A DNA stretch of 12,770 nucleotides from NCBI GenBank assembly GCA_023356515.1, contig JAKQYG010000065.1, forward strand, positions 1 through 12,770, written 5' to 3'. Of this stretch, positions 1-6,366 are shown piece by piece. The position numbers and the translations under genes were made by a program. Source of the DNA: Trichodesmium sp. MAG_R04 (GTDB taxonomy: Bacteria; Cyanobacteriota; Cyanobacteriia; Cyanobacteriales; Microcoleaceae). Below the pieces are notes generated by a model. That model was not told the origin of the DNA. It ran no database searches and worked only from the letters and a program-made list of their open reading frames with translations. Numbering within the stretch: position 1 is the stretch's first letter; each line of letters starts with the position of its first letter.

Positions 1-1
1 T

Positions 2-1048
2 TTTGACCTAAATTTACCAGATGAAAAAAGCTACTATAACGATGAAAGTCCTTTGGGAGCAATGATAGTTCCTAATATATTTCCAACTCGTTCCATGGTA
101 GCAGAATTGATAGTCCTGGCCAACCAAGCAATAGCTAGTCACTTGCTAGCACTAGGAGTACCTGCAATTTATCGAGTTCAAAATTCGCCAGATCCAGGAG
201 ATATCCAAGAATTTATTAAATTAGCTAGTAATCTTGGAGCTGACTTATATCTAGAAGATGAAGAAGATCTACAACCTGCTGACTATCAAGCATTTGTTGA
301 GGAATTTGCCACATCAAAGTCAGAAAGAGTGCTAACATACTTGATTGAAGATACTTTGAAACCTGCAATTTATAGCACTACAGCTCAACCTCATTTTGGA
401 TTAGCATTACAACATGGTTACATTCATTGTACATCACCAATCTCAAGATATTCCGATTTATTGATTTCACGAGTCTTACATACTATATTTAATGAAGGGC
501 GCGATCGTCGTTCTAGTCGTTCTAAAGAAGGTGTAGAGTTAGGACATTCTTCATGTCATGGGAAAATCTCCTGGAATGTTCTAGCTCCAGAAATACAGCA
601 AGAATTAGAAGCACAACTCACCTCAGTAGTCGTCCATTTAACGGAACGAGAAAATATAGCACAAGATGGCCAAGAAGACTTAGAAGGATTGATTAAAACT
701 GGATTAATGAAAGAACGTACTGGTAAAACTTTCCAAGGTTTGATTACGGGAGTACAGTCTTACGGTTTCTTTGTAGAAATTGAAATTTCCTCTGAGTCGA
801 CAGAAACTTTCAGAGTAGAAGGTTTAGTTCATGTATCTTCTTTGAAAGATGATTGGTATGAATATCGTTCCCGACAACAAACACTTGTCGGACGCAAAAA
901 TCGTAACCAGTATCGATTAGGGGATATGGTAGAAGTACAGGTCAAGAGTGTTGATTATTATCGCCAGCAAATTGACTTAATTGCAGTGAGTGGGGGAAGT
1001 ACAGTTTTTTACGATGAAGAGTTCTCCTCTAATCCTTATCGGTTCTAA
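2..1048 (+). CDS. RNase II/RNase R family 3'-5' exoribonuclease, 5' partial
   Basis: This is the C-terminal part of a processive 3'-5' exoribonuclease that degrades RNA in the cytoplasm. The reading frame is open from the left edge of the window, so the gene starts upstream; a TTG at 53 is internal, and 348 codons are visible. Seen in the sequence: the RNB catalytic-domain signature VAELIVLANQAIASHL just after the window edge, and the later RNB signature HFGLAL followed by TSPISRYSDLLISRVLH at about 391-480. A C-terminal S1 RNA-binding domain follows (GLITGVQSYGFFVEI, then VEGLVHVSSL, about 735-990). The upstream cold-shock and early RNB segments, including the metal-binding aspartates, are outside the window, so RNase II and RNase R cannot be told apart with certainty. 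A short tail (FYDEEFSSNPYRF) ends the protein. The next gene, ubiX, is on the same strand about 137 bp away. Confidence 0.93.
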   Translation, partial: FDLNLPDEKSYYNDESPLGAMIVPNIFPTRSMVAELIVLANQAIASHLLALGVPAIYRVQNSPDPGDIQEFIKLASNLGADLYLEDEEDLQPADYQAFVEEFATSKSERVLTYLIEDTLKPAIYSTTAQPHFGLALQHGYIHCTSPISRYSDLLISRVLHTIFNEGRDRRSSRSKEGVELGHSSCHGKISWNVLAPEIQQELEAQLTSVVVHLTERENIAQDGQEDLEGLIKTGLMKERTGKTFQGLITGVQSYGFFVEIEISSESTETFRVEGLVHVSSLKDDWYEYRSRQQTLVGRKNRNQYRLGDMVEVQVKSVDYYRQQIDLIAVSGGSTVFYDEEFSSNPYRF

Positions 1049-1089
1049 CTTACATAGAATTTTTATCTCAACGTTTGGTGAAGACCCGC

Positions 1090-1107
1090 GCTCTCCTGTA
1101 GGGGAGC
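1090..1107 (+). repeat. GC-rich hairpin upstream of ubiX
   Basis: A 7-bp stem (GCTCTCC at 1090-1096 with GGGGAGC at 1101-1107, one G-T pair) encloses the loop TGTA. It lies between the exoribonuclease stop and ubiX and is far more GC-rich than its surroundings. No T-run follows, so it is not a standard intrinsic terminator. It could be an RNA processing signal in the ubiX leader, or a relic of a mobile-element end of the IS200/IS605 type, whose ends are hairpins; the second idea is only a guess. Confidence 0.5.
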
Positions 1108-1172
1108 TAGAGTATGAAAACTAATCAATACTTCAAGAAAAAGTTCTACGATGGTAGTGCTGAGTTTAATAA

Positions 1173-1177
1173 AGGAG
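1173..1177 (+). promoter_or_regulatory. ribosome binding site deciding the ubiX start
   Basis: AGGAG lies 8 nt before the ATG at 1186. The in-frame ATG at 1114 has no comparable site at normal spacing; GGGGAG upstream of it is locked in the hairpin stem. This favours 1186 and a 210-aa UbiX of normal length. Confidence 0.6.
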
Positions 1178-1185
1178 CATTCAAC

Positions 1186-1818
1186 ATGACTAATTTTGTG
1201 CCTACTGCTCACCTACCAATAGTTTTAGGAGTTACAGGAGCATCAGGATTAATTTACGCTATCAGAAGCATTAAATTTTTGCTAGCAGCTAATTATACTA
1301 TTGACTTAGTAGCATCAAAAGCTACTTATTCAGTGTGGCAAGCAGAGCAAAATATTAAAATGCCTACTGAACCAACTAAACAAGAAAAATTCTGGCGAGA
1401 CCAAGCAGGAGAAGAAAACAGCGGCAAACTATGTTGTCATCCTTGGCAAGATATAGGGGCAAACGTTGCCAGTGGTTCCTATCGAACTCAGGGTATGATA
1501 ATTATTCCTTGTAGTATGGGAACAGTAAGTAAATTGGCTACTGGATTTAGCTCAGATTTACTAGAGCGGGCAGCAGATGTTCAATTAAAAGAAGGTGGTA
1601 AGCTAATATTGGTACCTCGGGAAACACCTTTGAGCTTGATTCATTTACGAAATTTGACTACTCTTGCAGAAGCAGGCGCAAGAATTGTCCCAGCAATTCC
1701 GGCTTGGTATCATAATCCCCAAACTATAGAAGATTTGGTCGACTTTGTTGTAGCCCGCGCATTAGACCAATTTGGTTTAGATTGTGTTCCTATTAAACGA
1801 TGGATAGGCCATGAATAG
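1186..1818 (+). CDS. ubiX: UbiX flavin prenyltransferase
   Basis: UbiX joins a dimethylallyl group to reduced FMN, making the prenylated flavin cofactor used by UbiD-type decarboxylases. In cyanobacteria that pathway is expected to serve plastoquinone-type quinone synthesis (family knowledge, not shown here). The sequence has the N-terminal flavin-binding loop GVTGASGLIYA, the central IIIPCSMGTVSKLATGFSSD segment, ERAADVQLKE, and the hallmark LVPRETPLSLIHL near the C-terminus, followed by AIPAWYHNPQTIEDLVDF. The start at 1186 is chosen because of its AGGAG. An upstream in-frame ATG at 1114 would add 24 lysine- and aromatic-rich residues not expected in the family. The stop overlaps the next start by 8 nt (1811-1818), which indicates translational coupling with the LapA-domain gene. 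Family assignment is secure. Confidence 0.95.
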   Translation: MTNFVPTAHLPIVLGVTGASGLIYAIRSIKFLLAANYTIDLVASKATYSVWQAEQNIKMPTEPTKQEKFWRDQAGEENSGKLCCHPWQDIGANVASGSYRTQGMIIIPCSMGTVSKLATGFSSDLLERAADVQLKEGGKLILVPRETPLSLIHLRNLTTLAEAGARIVPAIPAWYHNPQTIEDLVDFVVARALDQFGLDCVPIKRWIGHE

Positions 1819-2524
1819 AAGTCGGAATTTACTATTGTTAATAGTTTTAATTGTAATCATCAGTGGGTTGGCCTTATTTGTTTTGCAAAATTGGTCTCCT
1901 AGTTTGCAGTTAACTTTTCTGGGGTTAAAATCTATGCCTCTACCTCTTTCTATATGGATTTTAAGCGCTCTTATTGCAGGTTTAATTACTTACTTGTTGA
2001 TTTATAATATTTTTGAGCTCTCAAATTACCTGTTCAAAAAAAAATTACAATCTGCTCAACCTTTTGGAGGAAAATCTCAGGATCAATATCAATCAGAAGA
2101 AAGTAGGGGTAGATATTCACAGTCTGAAGATATCTCAAATTCTCAAAGTTCTTTTAACCTGAATAAAGATTCGGAAGCAAGGGAGGAAGATGAGAACATT
2201 GATGACTGGAAACAAGAGCCTTCTAGAATTAGTAATTCTTGGGATAGTAGTACAAAAGAACAAGATATTGAAGATATACAAAATTCTTTTAGTCAAGGTT
2301 CTACAGAGACAAATTATGAAGTCGAGCAAGAAGCAAAAACAGAGTCTTGGTCTGGTTCAGTTTATTCTTATGGTTATCTTGAATCTAGTGCTTCAGGAGT
2401 TGGTCAAACCGAATCTGTGTATGATGCTGATTATCGGGTAATTACTCCACCGCCACCTCAAGATAAATCTACACCTACTCAACAGCAAGAACAAGAAGAT
2501 GAGAAGATTTCTTCAGAGGAATAG
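1811..2524 (+). CDS. LapA-domain (DUF1049-type) membrane protein with long acidic tail
   Basis: A small inner-membrane protein of 237 residues. Two hydrophobic segments are clear: about residues 6-26 (LLLLIVLIVIISGLALFVLQ) and about 46-68 (LSIWILSALIAGLITYLLIY). They are separated by the short NWSPSLQLTFLGLKSMPLPL linker typical of LapA/DUF1049 proteins. After about residue 80 the chain becomes a long, hydrophilic, Ser/Gln/Glu/Asp-rich and probably disordered tail, ending in a PPPPQ stretch and an acidic end. Usual family members are only about 90-130 residues, so the tail is unusual. The gene overlaps ubiX by 8 nt and shares its operon. In E. coli the related LapA protein (YciS) works with LapB in lipopolysaccharide assembly control; whether that holds here is unknown. 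Confidence 0.8.
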   Translation: MNRSRNLLLLIVLIVIISGLALFVLQNWSPSLQLTFLGLKSMPLPLSIWILSALIAGLITYLLIYNIFELSNYLFKKKLQSAQPFGGKSQDQYQSEESRGRYSQSEDISNSQSSFNLNKDSEAREEDENIDDWKQEPSRISNSWDSSTKEQDIEDIQNSFSQGSTETNYEVEQEAKTESWSGSVYSYGYLESSASGVGQTESVYDADYRVITPPPPQDKSTPTQQQEQEDEKISSEE

Positions 2525-2551
2525 GCAACTAAGCAATTAGTAACTTAAATT

Positions 2552-2579
2552 AAGTTTACTTAAACTTGATAATGTTTTT
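2552..2579 (+). terminator. possible weak terminator after the ubiX-lapA operon
   Basis: A perfect 6-bp inverted repeat (AAGTTT at 2552-2557, loop ACTT, AAACTT at 2562-2567) is followed after a few bases by a T-run at 2575-2579. The stem has only one G-C pair per arm, so termination strength is doubtful. Confidence 0.3.
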
Positions 2580-2610
2580 GCTTGGGTAATAAACTTTTAG
2601 ATATTTTTAG

Positions 2611-2616
2611 TATAAT
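2611..2616 (+). promoter_or_regulatory. -10 box of aroK, with the predicted start near the ATG
   Basis: A perfect TATAAT ends 8 bp before the aroK ATG at 2625. No good -35 hexamer is seen at 16-18 bp spacing. If this box is used, transcription would begin at or next to the start codon, giving an almost leaderless mRNA; consistent with this, no Shine-Dalgarno-like sequence precedes the ATG. Confidence 0.4.
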
Positions 2617-2624
2617 TCATCACT

Positions 2625-3179
2625 ATGGATATTAGTAATAGGCAATTATTACAGGGGGTAAATCTTTATCTAGTTGGAATGATGGGTTCTGGTAAAACAA
2701 CTGTAGGAGATTTACTGGCCCAACGGTTAGGATATAATTTTCTTGATACAGATAATTTAATTTCTCAAGCTGCTAGCAAGTCAATTAGTGAAATTTTTGC
2801 CACTGAGGGTGAAGCAGCTTTTCGGCAGTTGGAAACAAAGATATTATCAGAAGTATCTAGTTACAAAAATTTGACTATTGCCACAGGTGGTGGTATTGTA
2901 AAAAGTCAATTTAACTGGAGTTATTTACGACATGGCATAGTAGTTTGGTTAGATGTGCCAGTAGAAGTTTTATATAGTCGCTTGCAAGGTGATCGGACCA
3001 GACCTTTACTTCAGAATAGCAACCCTTTTGCTAAACTTAAGGCTATTTTGGAGGAAAGAAGACCATTTTATGCTAATGCAGATGTTCATATTAATATCGA
3101 TATTCAAGATACCCCTGAACAAGTAACAATCTTGGTGCTCAGAGAAATCAAAAGAGTGCTAGGATTATCTCATAGTTAG
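2625..3179 (+). CDS. aroK: Shikimate kinase
   Basis: Shikimate kinase phosphorylates shikimate with ATP in the pathway to chorismate and the aromatic amino acids, in the cytosol. At 184 residues it has the normal size. The Walker A loop is GMMGSGKTT (residues 18-26). The shikimate-binding aspartate lies in DTD (41-43) and the substrate-binding arginine in FRQLE (R67). The glycine triplet TGGG is at 87-90, and the LID arginine lies in RTRPLL (about R126). It follows the ubiX/LapA pair by 100 bp and probably has its own promoter (TATAAT at 2611). The next gene is convergent. Assignment is firm; aroK and aroL are not separable here and aroK is the usual cyanobacterial name. Confidence 0.96.
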   Translation: MDISNRQLLQGVNLYLVGMMGSGKTTVGDLLAQRLGYNFLDTDNLISQAASKSISEIFATEGEAAFRQLETKILSEVSSYKNLTIATGGGIVKSQFNWSYLRHGIVVWLDVPVEVLYSRLQGDRTRPLLQNSNPFAKLKAILEERRPFYANADVHINIDIQDTPEQVTILVLREIKRVLGLSHS

Positions 3180-3243
3180 TAGACCTCTCCCAAAAAATAC
3201 TTTTTCAGCAACTCTAAATAATTTAATTAAGCAAAGTACGGAT

Positions 3244-3269
3244 TTTATAATAATTTTCGTATTATTAAA
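3244..3269. terminator. AT-rich hairpin between convergent genes
   Basis: TTTATAATA (3244-3252) is an almost perfect inverted match to TATTATTAAA (3260-3269), with a 7-nt loop and a one-base bulge. It lies between aroK and the convergent membrane-protein gene. It could act weakly in both directions, but the stem contains no G-C pairs. Confidence 0.3.
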
Positions 3270-3311
3270 TTGAAGTGCAGAATGTCAATAGGATCTAACC
3301 AACGGCAAAAC

Positions 3312-3737
3312 CTATGTATTATTTTTAAGAAATAAGTAAAGTGCAGATCCTAGACCCAAACTCCCCTCTGAAATAATTAGTAAAATGCCAAAAGATTGCC
3401 ATCTGTTTAGACCATAAATTTGAGTATCTATTCTTACTAATATTCCGGCAGAGATTAAGACAAAACTATGGATGAAAACGTTAATCCACCTTATTATAAC
3501 TACACATAAAAAAGCAGTAAAAACTGCAGAAAGAAAAGTATAAAGTTCAGAATTAAACCAAGGAACTATTCCTTGAAAATTTAGGAAACGAAAAGTCAAA
3601 ATTGCATCTAATAAAAAAATACTAACTATAACAACTAAATATAAAAATAGAGAAGCTTTAGAATTTGCTAGACTCCAGCCAAAAATACTATAACTAATTA
3701 AAAGTAGAGTCAAAGAAAGTAAAGGTATTAATCTCAC
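3312..3737 (-). CDS. small polytopic membrane protein, function unknown
   Basis: I do not recognise this protein. It is highly hydrophobic, with about four likely transmembrane stretches: RLIPLLSLTLLLISYSIFGW, LFLYLVVIVSIFLLDAILTF, LSAVFTAFLCVVIIRWINVF continuing into SFVLISAGILV, and a C-terminal FGILLIISEGSLGLGSALYL. There is no signal peptide or recognisable catalytic motif. The frame is open back to an ATG at 3821, but that start would overlap the ferredoxin gene by 77 nt. The GTG at 3737, 7 nt beyond the ferredoxin stop, gives a 141-aa protein that begins at the first hydrophobic segment and is preferred, though no good Shine-Dalgarno precedes it. Its close spacing to the ferredoxin gene suggests co-transcription; a role in a membrane redox or assembly process with the Fe-S protein is speculation. 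Confidence 0.65.
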   Translation of the reverse strand: MRLIPLLSLTLLLISYSIFGWSLANSKASLFLYLVVIVSIFLLDAILTFRFLNFQGIVPWFNSELYTFLSAVFTAFLCVVIIRWINVFIHSFVLISAGILVRIDTQIYGLNRWQSFGILLIISEGSLGLGSALYLFLKNNT

Positions 3738-3744
3738 ATTAAGT

Positions 3745-4149
3745 TTATAGGTTAGTAGAAATTGCTTTAACAGGACAGGTAGGAATACATTGTTCACATA
3801 GGATACAACGGGACCTGACAAAATTAAGGCGAAAAGTATCAGGTTGTAAACTTAGAGCTTCTGTAGGGCATACACCAGTGCATAAACCACAGTCGACGCA
3901 GCTATTTTCATTGATTAAAATTTCCTTGCTAACTAAACACACATTTATATTGTTTAGTCTCATCCACTCCAGTGAAGCTTCTAACTCGTCAATATCTCCC
4001 GATAATTCTAGCACTAACTTACCAACTTGATTTGGCGCTACTTGAGCGCGAATAATATTAGCCGCAACATTAAAGTCTTTTGCTAACCTATAGGTGATGG
4101 GCATATGAATTGACTTTTGTGGAAATGTTAACGTCACTCGTTTTTTCAC
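3745..4149 (-). CDS. NIL-domain 4Fe-4S ferredoxin-type protein
   Basis: A 134-residue soluble protein with two parts. Residues about 1-75 resemble the NIL domain, a small alpha/beta module best known at the C-terminus of methionine-importer ATPases (MetN) and also found fused to ferredoxins. Residues about 80-130 form a bacterial-type ferredoxin fold with two complete cluster motifs, CVDCGLCTGVCP and CILCEQCIPTCP, so two [4Fe-4S] clusters are expected. It probably carries electrons or serves in Fe-S or sulfur metabolism; the partner is not known. The start is GTG at 4149, supported by AGAGGA (4162-4157 on this strand) 7 nt upstream. It heads a two-gene unit with the membrane protein and is divergent from the thioredoxin-like gene. 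Confidence 0.88.
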   Translation of the reverse strand: MKKRVTLTFPQKSIHMPITYRLAKDFNVAANIIRAQVAPNQVGKLVLELSGDIDELEASLEWMRLNNINVCLVSKEILINENSCVDCGLCTGVCPTEALSLQPDTFRLNFVRSRCILCEQCIPTCPVKAISTNL

Positions 4150-4225
4150 TGGTTAATCCTCTATTTCTAAAACTTGCTGACAATCATGCATTTTTCTCCC
4201 TTAAGATTCTGATTAATTATTGTAC

Positions 4226-4231
4226 TATAAT
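4226..4231 (+). promoter_or_regulatory. -10 box for the thioredoxin-like gene
   Basis: A perfect TATAAT lies 40 bp before the ATG at 4272 in the 122-bp divergent region. No good -35 element is seen at standard spacing; TTAAGA at 4201 is a poor match and is 19 bp away. Confidence 0.35.
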
Positions 4232-4271
4232 TAAGAATATAGCTTTAGAAATCCCCCATAATCCATATCAA

Positions 4272-4853
4272 ATGAATGTAAATCCATCTAACTCTAGAAA
4301 TATTTCCTCTTTGATGATACGCCTGAGAAATTTTATGATTGTGTCAGCAGCGATCGCTTTATTAGTAAGCATTTTTATCGGATTACGAACTGAGAAGGTC
4401 TCTATTTCCCTAAATGAAATGGCTGAAGCTGCAACACCTCTAGACGTTGCATTAAGCAATAATAAGCCCACTCTAGTTGAATTTTATGCTAATTGGTGTA
4501 CAACTTGTCAAGCCATGGCTCCTGAATTGGATAAAATTAGACAACAGTATGCTCAAAATACCAATTTTGTGATGTTGAATGTGGATAATAGCAAGTGGTT
4601 ACCAGAAGTGGTTAAATACCGGGTAGATGGTATTCCACACTTTGTGTTTTTAGATCGAGAGGGAACTGAAGTTGGCCAGACTATTGGAGAAACGCCAAAG
4701 TCTATCATGGCATCAAATATAGAAGCTTTAGTAGCCGGAATTTCAGTACCATATAATAGTACAGTTGGTCAAGGTAATCAATTTAATGCTTCATTAGTAC
4801 CAATTAAAGCAAGTCAAGCAGATCCTCGGGTTCACGGTAGTCAAGTACAATAG
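4272..4853 (+). CDS. txlA: TxlA/HCF164-type membrane-anchored thioredoxin-like protein
   Basis: A 193-residue thiol-disulfide oxidoreductase of the cyanobacterial TxlA / plant HCF164 type. A single hydrophobic anchor (about residues 20-37, NFMIVSAAIALLVSIFIGL) follows a short basic N-terminus. Then comes a thioredoxin fold with the active site WCTTCQ (C76 and C79) in FYANWCTTCQAMAPELDKI, and the cis-proline in DGIPHFVF (P122). HCF164 passes reducing power across the thylakoid membrane and is needed for cytochrome b6f assembly; the same role here is inferred from the family. The open frame extends upstream to 4110, but that would run through the divergent ferredoxin gene's start, and 4272 gives the normal N-terminus. 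A perfect HIP1 octamer (GCGATCGC) lies within the anchor-coding part at 4351. Confidence 0.88.
   Translation: MNVNPSNSRNISSLMIRLRNFMIVSAAIALLVSIFIGLRTEKVSISLNEMAEAATPLDVALSNNKPTLVEFYANWCTTCQAMAPELDKIRQQYAQNTNFVMLNVDNSKWLPEVVKYRVDGIPHFVFLDREGTEVGQTIGETPKSIMASNIEALVAGISVPYNSTVGQGNQFNASLVPIKASQADPRVHGSQVQ
4351..4358. repeat. HIP1 octameric palindrome
   Basis: GCGATCGC, the highly iterated palindrome of many cyanobacterial genomes, occurs inside the thioredoxin-like gene. I noticed only this perfect copy in the window, so this genome is probably not HIP1-rich. Confidence 0.85.
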
Positions 4854-4889
4854 TTTAGTAGCCAAAATAATTGAATTTAGTTTCTCAAG

Positions 4890-4927
4890 AGTCCAGATTT
4901 ATAGTTATCAAACTTAACTTCTGGACT
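4890..4927. terminator. bidirectional hairpin terminator between txlA and the RES gene
   Basis: A perfect 8-bp stem (AGTCCAGA at 4890-4897 with TCTGGACT at 4920-4927) is extended by an inner 5-bp stem (AGTTA at 4903-4907 with TAACT at 4915-4919), with a bulge on one side only. It sits exactly between two convergent genes, as expected for a shared terminator. No long T-run follows on either strand, so the evidence is the structure and its position. Confidence 0.55.
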
Positions 4928-4948
4928 TAATATAGTAATCCTAAGTCC

Positions 4949-5443
4949 TTAAAGCTTTGTTAACAAATTTTTGTCGATACTTTTAATACTACGGTCTAGG
5001 ATAAAGGATTGAGGTGGATCAATTAAAATTTTTTCAAAATCTGGATGCAGAGGATTAATTAAATAATTATATTCTTGGGGGATAATAGCAGAAGGAACCC
5101 TTAGTAGTACTGTAGTTTTAGAAGTGAACCATTGATCTCCAATAGAGGCTAAGACTTTAGGTGAAGGGTTATCACGCCAGTTATGAGGTAATAGAGATTC
5201 ATTTACTTGTTGAATAGGAAAATTATCAGGTATTTTTAAACTAATAGATACAAATATATTACTAAAATTTTCAATTTCCATGGATACCAAAGTTTCTAAT
5301 GCTGCTAGAGATAATGTCGCTGAAGTATAAATTAAGGATGTTCCTTTAGAATTCCAACGACCTCTACCACGGTTATAACCTCCACTTATTAAAGCAATAT
5401 TAGTATATCTTTTATGAGAAATTCGCCATACTGTTAAACTCAT
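4949..5443 (-). CDS. RES-domain toxin (NAD+-degrading type)
   Basis: A 164-residue RES-family protein. Characterised members (such as Res and MbcT) stop growth by breaking down NAD+ and are neutralised by Xre/MbcA-type antitoxins. Features that fit the family: VWRI at the N-terminus (R7), GRGRWN (R29, W30, N31), Y39 in LIYTS, and E50 in AALETLV. The C-terminal block GDQWFTS (102-108), LRVPSAIIPQEYNYLINPLHPDF follows, with the expected serines at S108 and S118. All the residues that name the family (Arg, Glu, Ser) appear present, so the protein is probably active. The ATG at 5443 has AGGA upstream at 5456-5453 on this strand. The antitoxin gene lies upstream on the same strand but 412 bp away rather than overlapping, which is odd for a type II module. 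Confidence 0.87.
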   Translation of the reverse strand: MSLTVWRISHKRYTNIALISGGYNRGRGRWNSKGTSLIYTSATLSLAALETLVSMEIENFSNIFVSISLKIPDNFPIQQVNESLLPHNWRDNPSPKVLASIGDQWFTSKTTVLLRVPSAIIPQEYNYLINPLHPDFEKILIDPPQSFILDRSIKSIDKNLLTKL

Positions 5444-5855
5444 GCAGTGGTTTCCTATTTTGTGAAGTACATATATTAAAAGGTAGTAGAAAAGGGAAAA
5501 ATAAAAAAATTACCACATTAACCTGGAATCTGCTGTAATCATACTAAATTAGGGTATAGAATTTACTTTTTTTCCATCCTCCAATTCCTTGTTTAACAAA
5601 AGCTATAACTTGAAAAAAAACTATCACTAAAGTAATTTGCGTTACTTTTGATGAAATAAAAAGGCAGGGTTTATAGTAAGCTACTAAGCAATTAAAACTT
5701 TCTATAAACTACCAAAAGGTATTTTTTCACCTGCCTGTTTCTATTTCTTTATTGATGACAAAAAAATCATGTCAATAGCTTCTATTTTTAGCAATAGGTA
5801 TTGATAACTGAAATAGTTAATAAACATTAGCTATTAATTATTAATCATTTAATCA
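5444..5855. other. 412-bp intergenic region between antitoxin and toxin
   Basis: There is no open frame of note. The region contains the nested inverted-repeat element at 5653-5747 and is otherwise AT-rich. On the minus strand a TATGAT (5543-5538) could serve as a -10 for separate toxin transcription, but no fitting -35 is seen. Next to the antitoxin stop (about 5820-5860) there are repeated ATTAAT/ATTAATCA motifs of no clear meaning. Confidence 0.5.
5653..5747 (-). ncRNA. structured, terminator-like element between antitoxin and toxin
   Basis: Read on the minus strand, AGGCAGG (5736-5730) pairs with CCTGCCT (5668-5662), which is directly followed by TTTTTATTT. Inside this, GTTTATAG (5709-5702) pairs with CTATAAAC (5676-5669), stacked directly on the outer stem on one side. 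A small hairpin TACC-TTTT-GGTA (5721-5710) fills the other side. The inner loop holds TAGTAGCTTACTA, which can close further. The outer helix can extend with GAAAT (5747-5743) and ATTTC (5657-5653 read in reverse). The layout is that of a folded RNA with an intrinsic-terminator-like end. A flanking 7-bp direct repeat (TTGATGA at 5648 and 5752) also allows a small mobile element. I do not recognise a known RNA family. Confidence 0.4.
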
Positions 5856-6335
5856 TTAGTTATATACCCCATACTCTATTTTATTCAAAAGCTGATCTAC
5901 TTCTTGTGTACCTGCATCTGTATCTAATAGCTCTAAAGGAGTTTTTCCAGCTAAGGCACGGTTTGATTTTTTTAACCAATCTCTTGCTGTTTCTATATTT
6001 TCAAATACATCTAATGTATGTGCAAAAATTCTAGCAATGCGATAAAGTCTATCTGACTCTGAAAGATCTAGAGGTTTCTGATCTTTTTTACGCCTAGATA
6101 TAGTTCGTTCAGAAGTTGCTAATAAACCTGCCATTTGTGACTCGGAAATGCCACAATATTCTGCTACTTTAATTACAGAAATTATTGAAAATCCCTGACG
6201 AATCATACTGACTATTTGCAGCTCTTGGGGCAATTCCAAAACATTTTTAGGTATTCTGTCAAATCCTAAAACTTGATATATTCTAGGAATAGGTTCAGTT
6301 TCTGAGTTCTGAGAAACTTGATCTGGGAATAGCAT
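5856..6335 (-). CDS. Xre/MbcA/ParS-type antitoxin
   Basis: A 159-residue DNA-binding antitoxin matching the partner family of RES toxins. After a variable N-terminus (about 1-40), residues about 45-85 carry an Xre-like helix-turn-helix (VIKVAEYCGISESQMAGLLATSERTISRRKK). The C-terminal MbcA/ParS/Xre toxin-binding domain follows (LSESDRLYRIARIFAHTLDVF, then ARDWLKKSNRALAGKTPLELLDTDAGTQEV, about 95-150). ALAGKTPLELLDTDAG is the hallmark that inserts at the toxin active site in studied pairs. Start at 6335 is supported by AGAGGA (6348-6343 on this strand) 7 nt upstream. A likely promoter with an internal palindrome lies just upstream, fitting autoregulation. The toxin is downstream on the same strand, after a 412-bp gap. 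Confidence 0.9.
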   Translation of the reverse strand: MLFPDQVSQNSETEPIPRIYQVLGFDRIPKNVLELPQELQIVSMIRQGFSIISVIKVAEYCGISESQMAGLLATSERTISRRKKDQKPLDLSESDRLYRIARIFAHTLDVFENIETARDWLKKSNRALAGKTPLELLDTDAGTQEVDQLLNKIEYGVYN

Positions 6336-6366
6336 CTGGATATCCTCTAACAGTCACCCGTCTAAT

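Noticed and set aside
1049..1185. tRNA or small structured RNA gene before ubiX
   Set aside because: Only one short hairpin is present; no cloverleaf, anticodon arm or T-arm motif can be read. No tRNA or rRNA was found anywhere in the window.
2135..2441. Open frames on both strands inside the LapA-domain gene tail
   Set aside because: They overlap a gene in an operon with a clear N-terminal domain, have no recognisable domain and follow from its low-complexity sequence.
4110..4271. Upstream extension of the thioredoxin-like protein
   Set aside because: It would overlap the divergent ferredoxin start, and adds residues not expected before the membrane anchor; ATG at 4272 gives a normal TxlA N-terminus.
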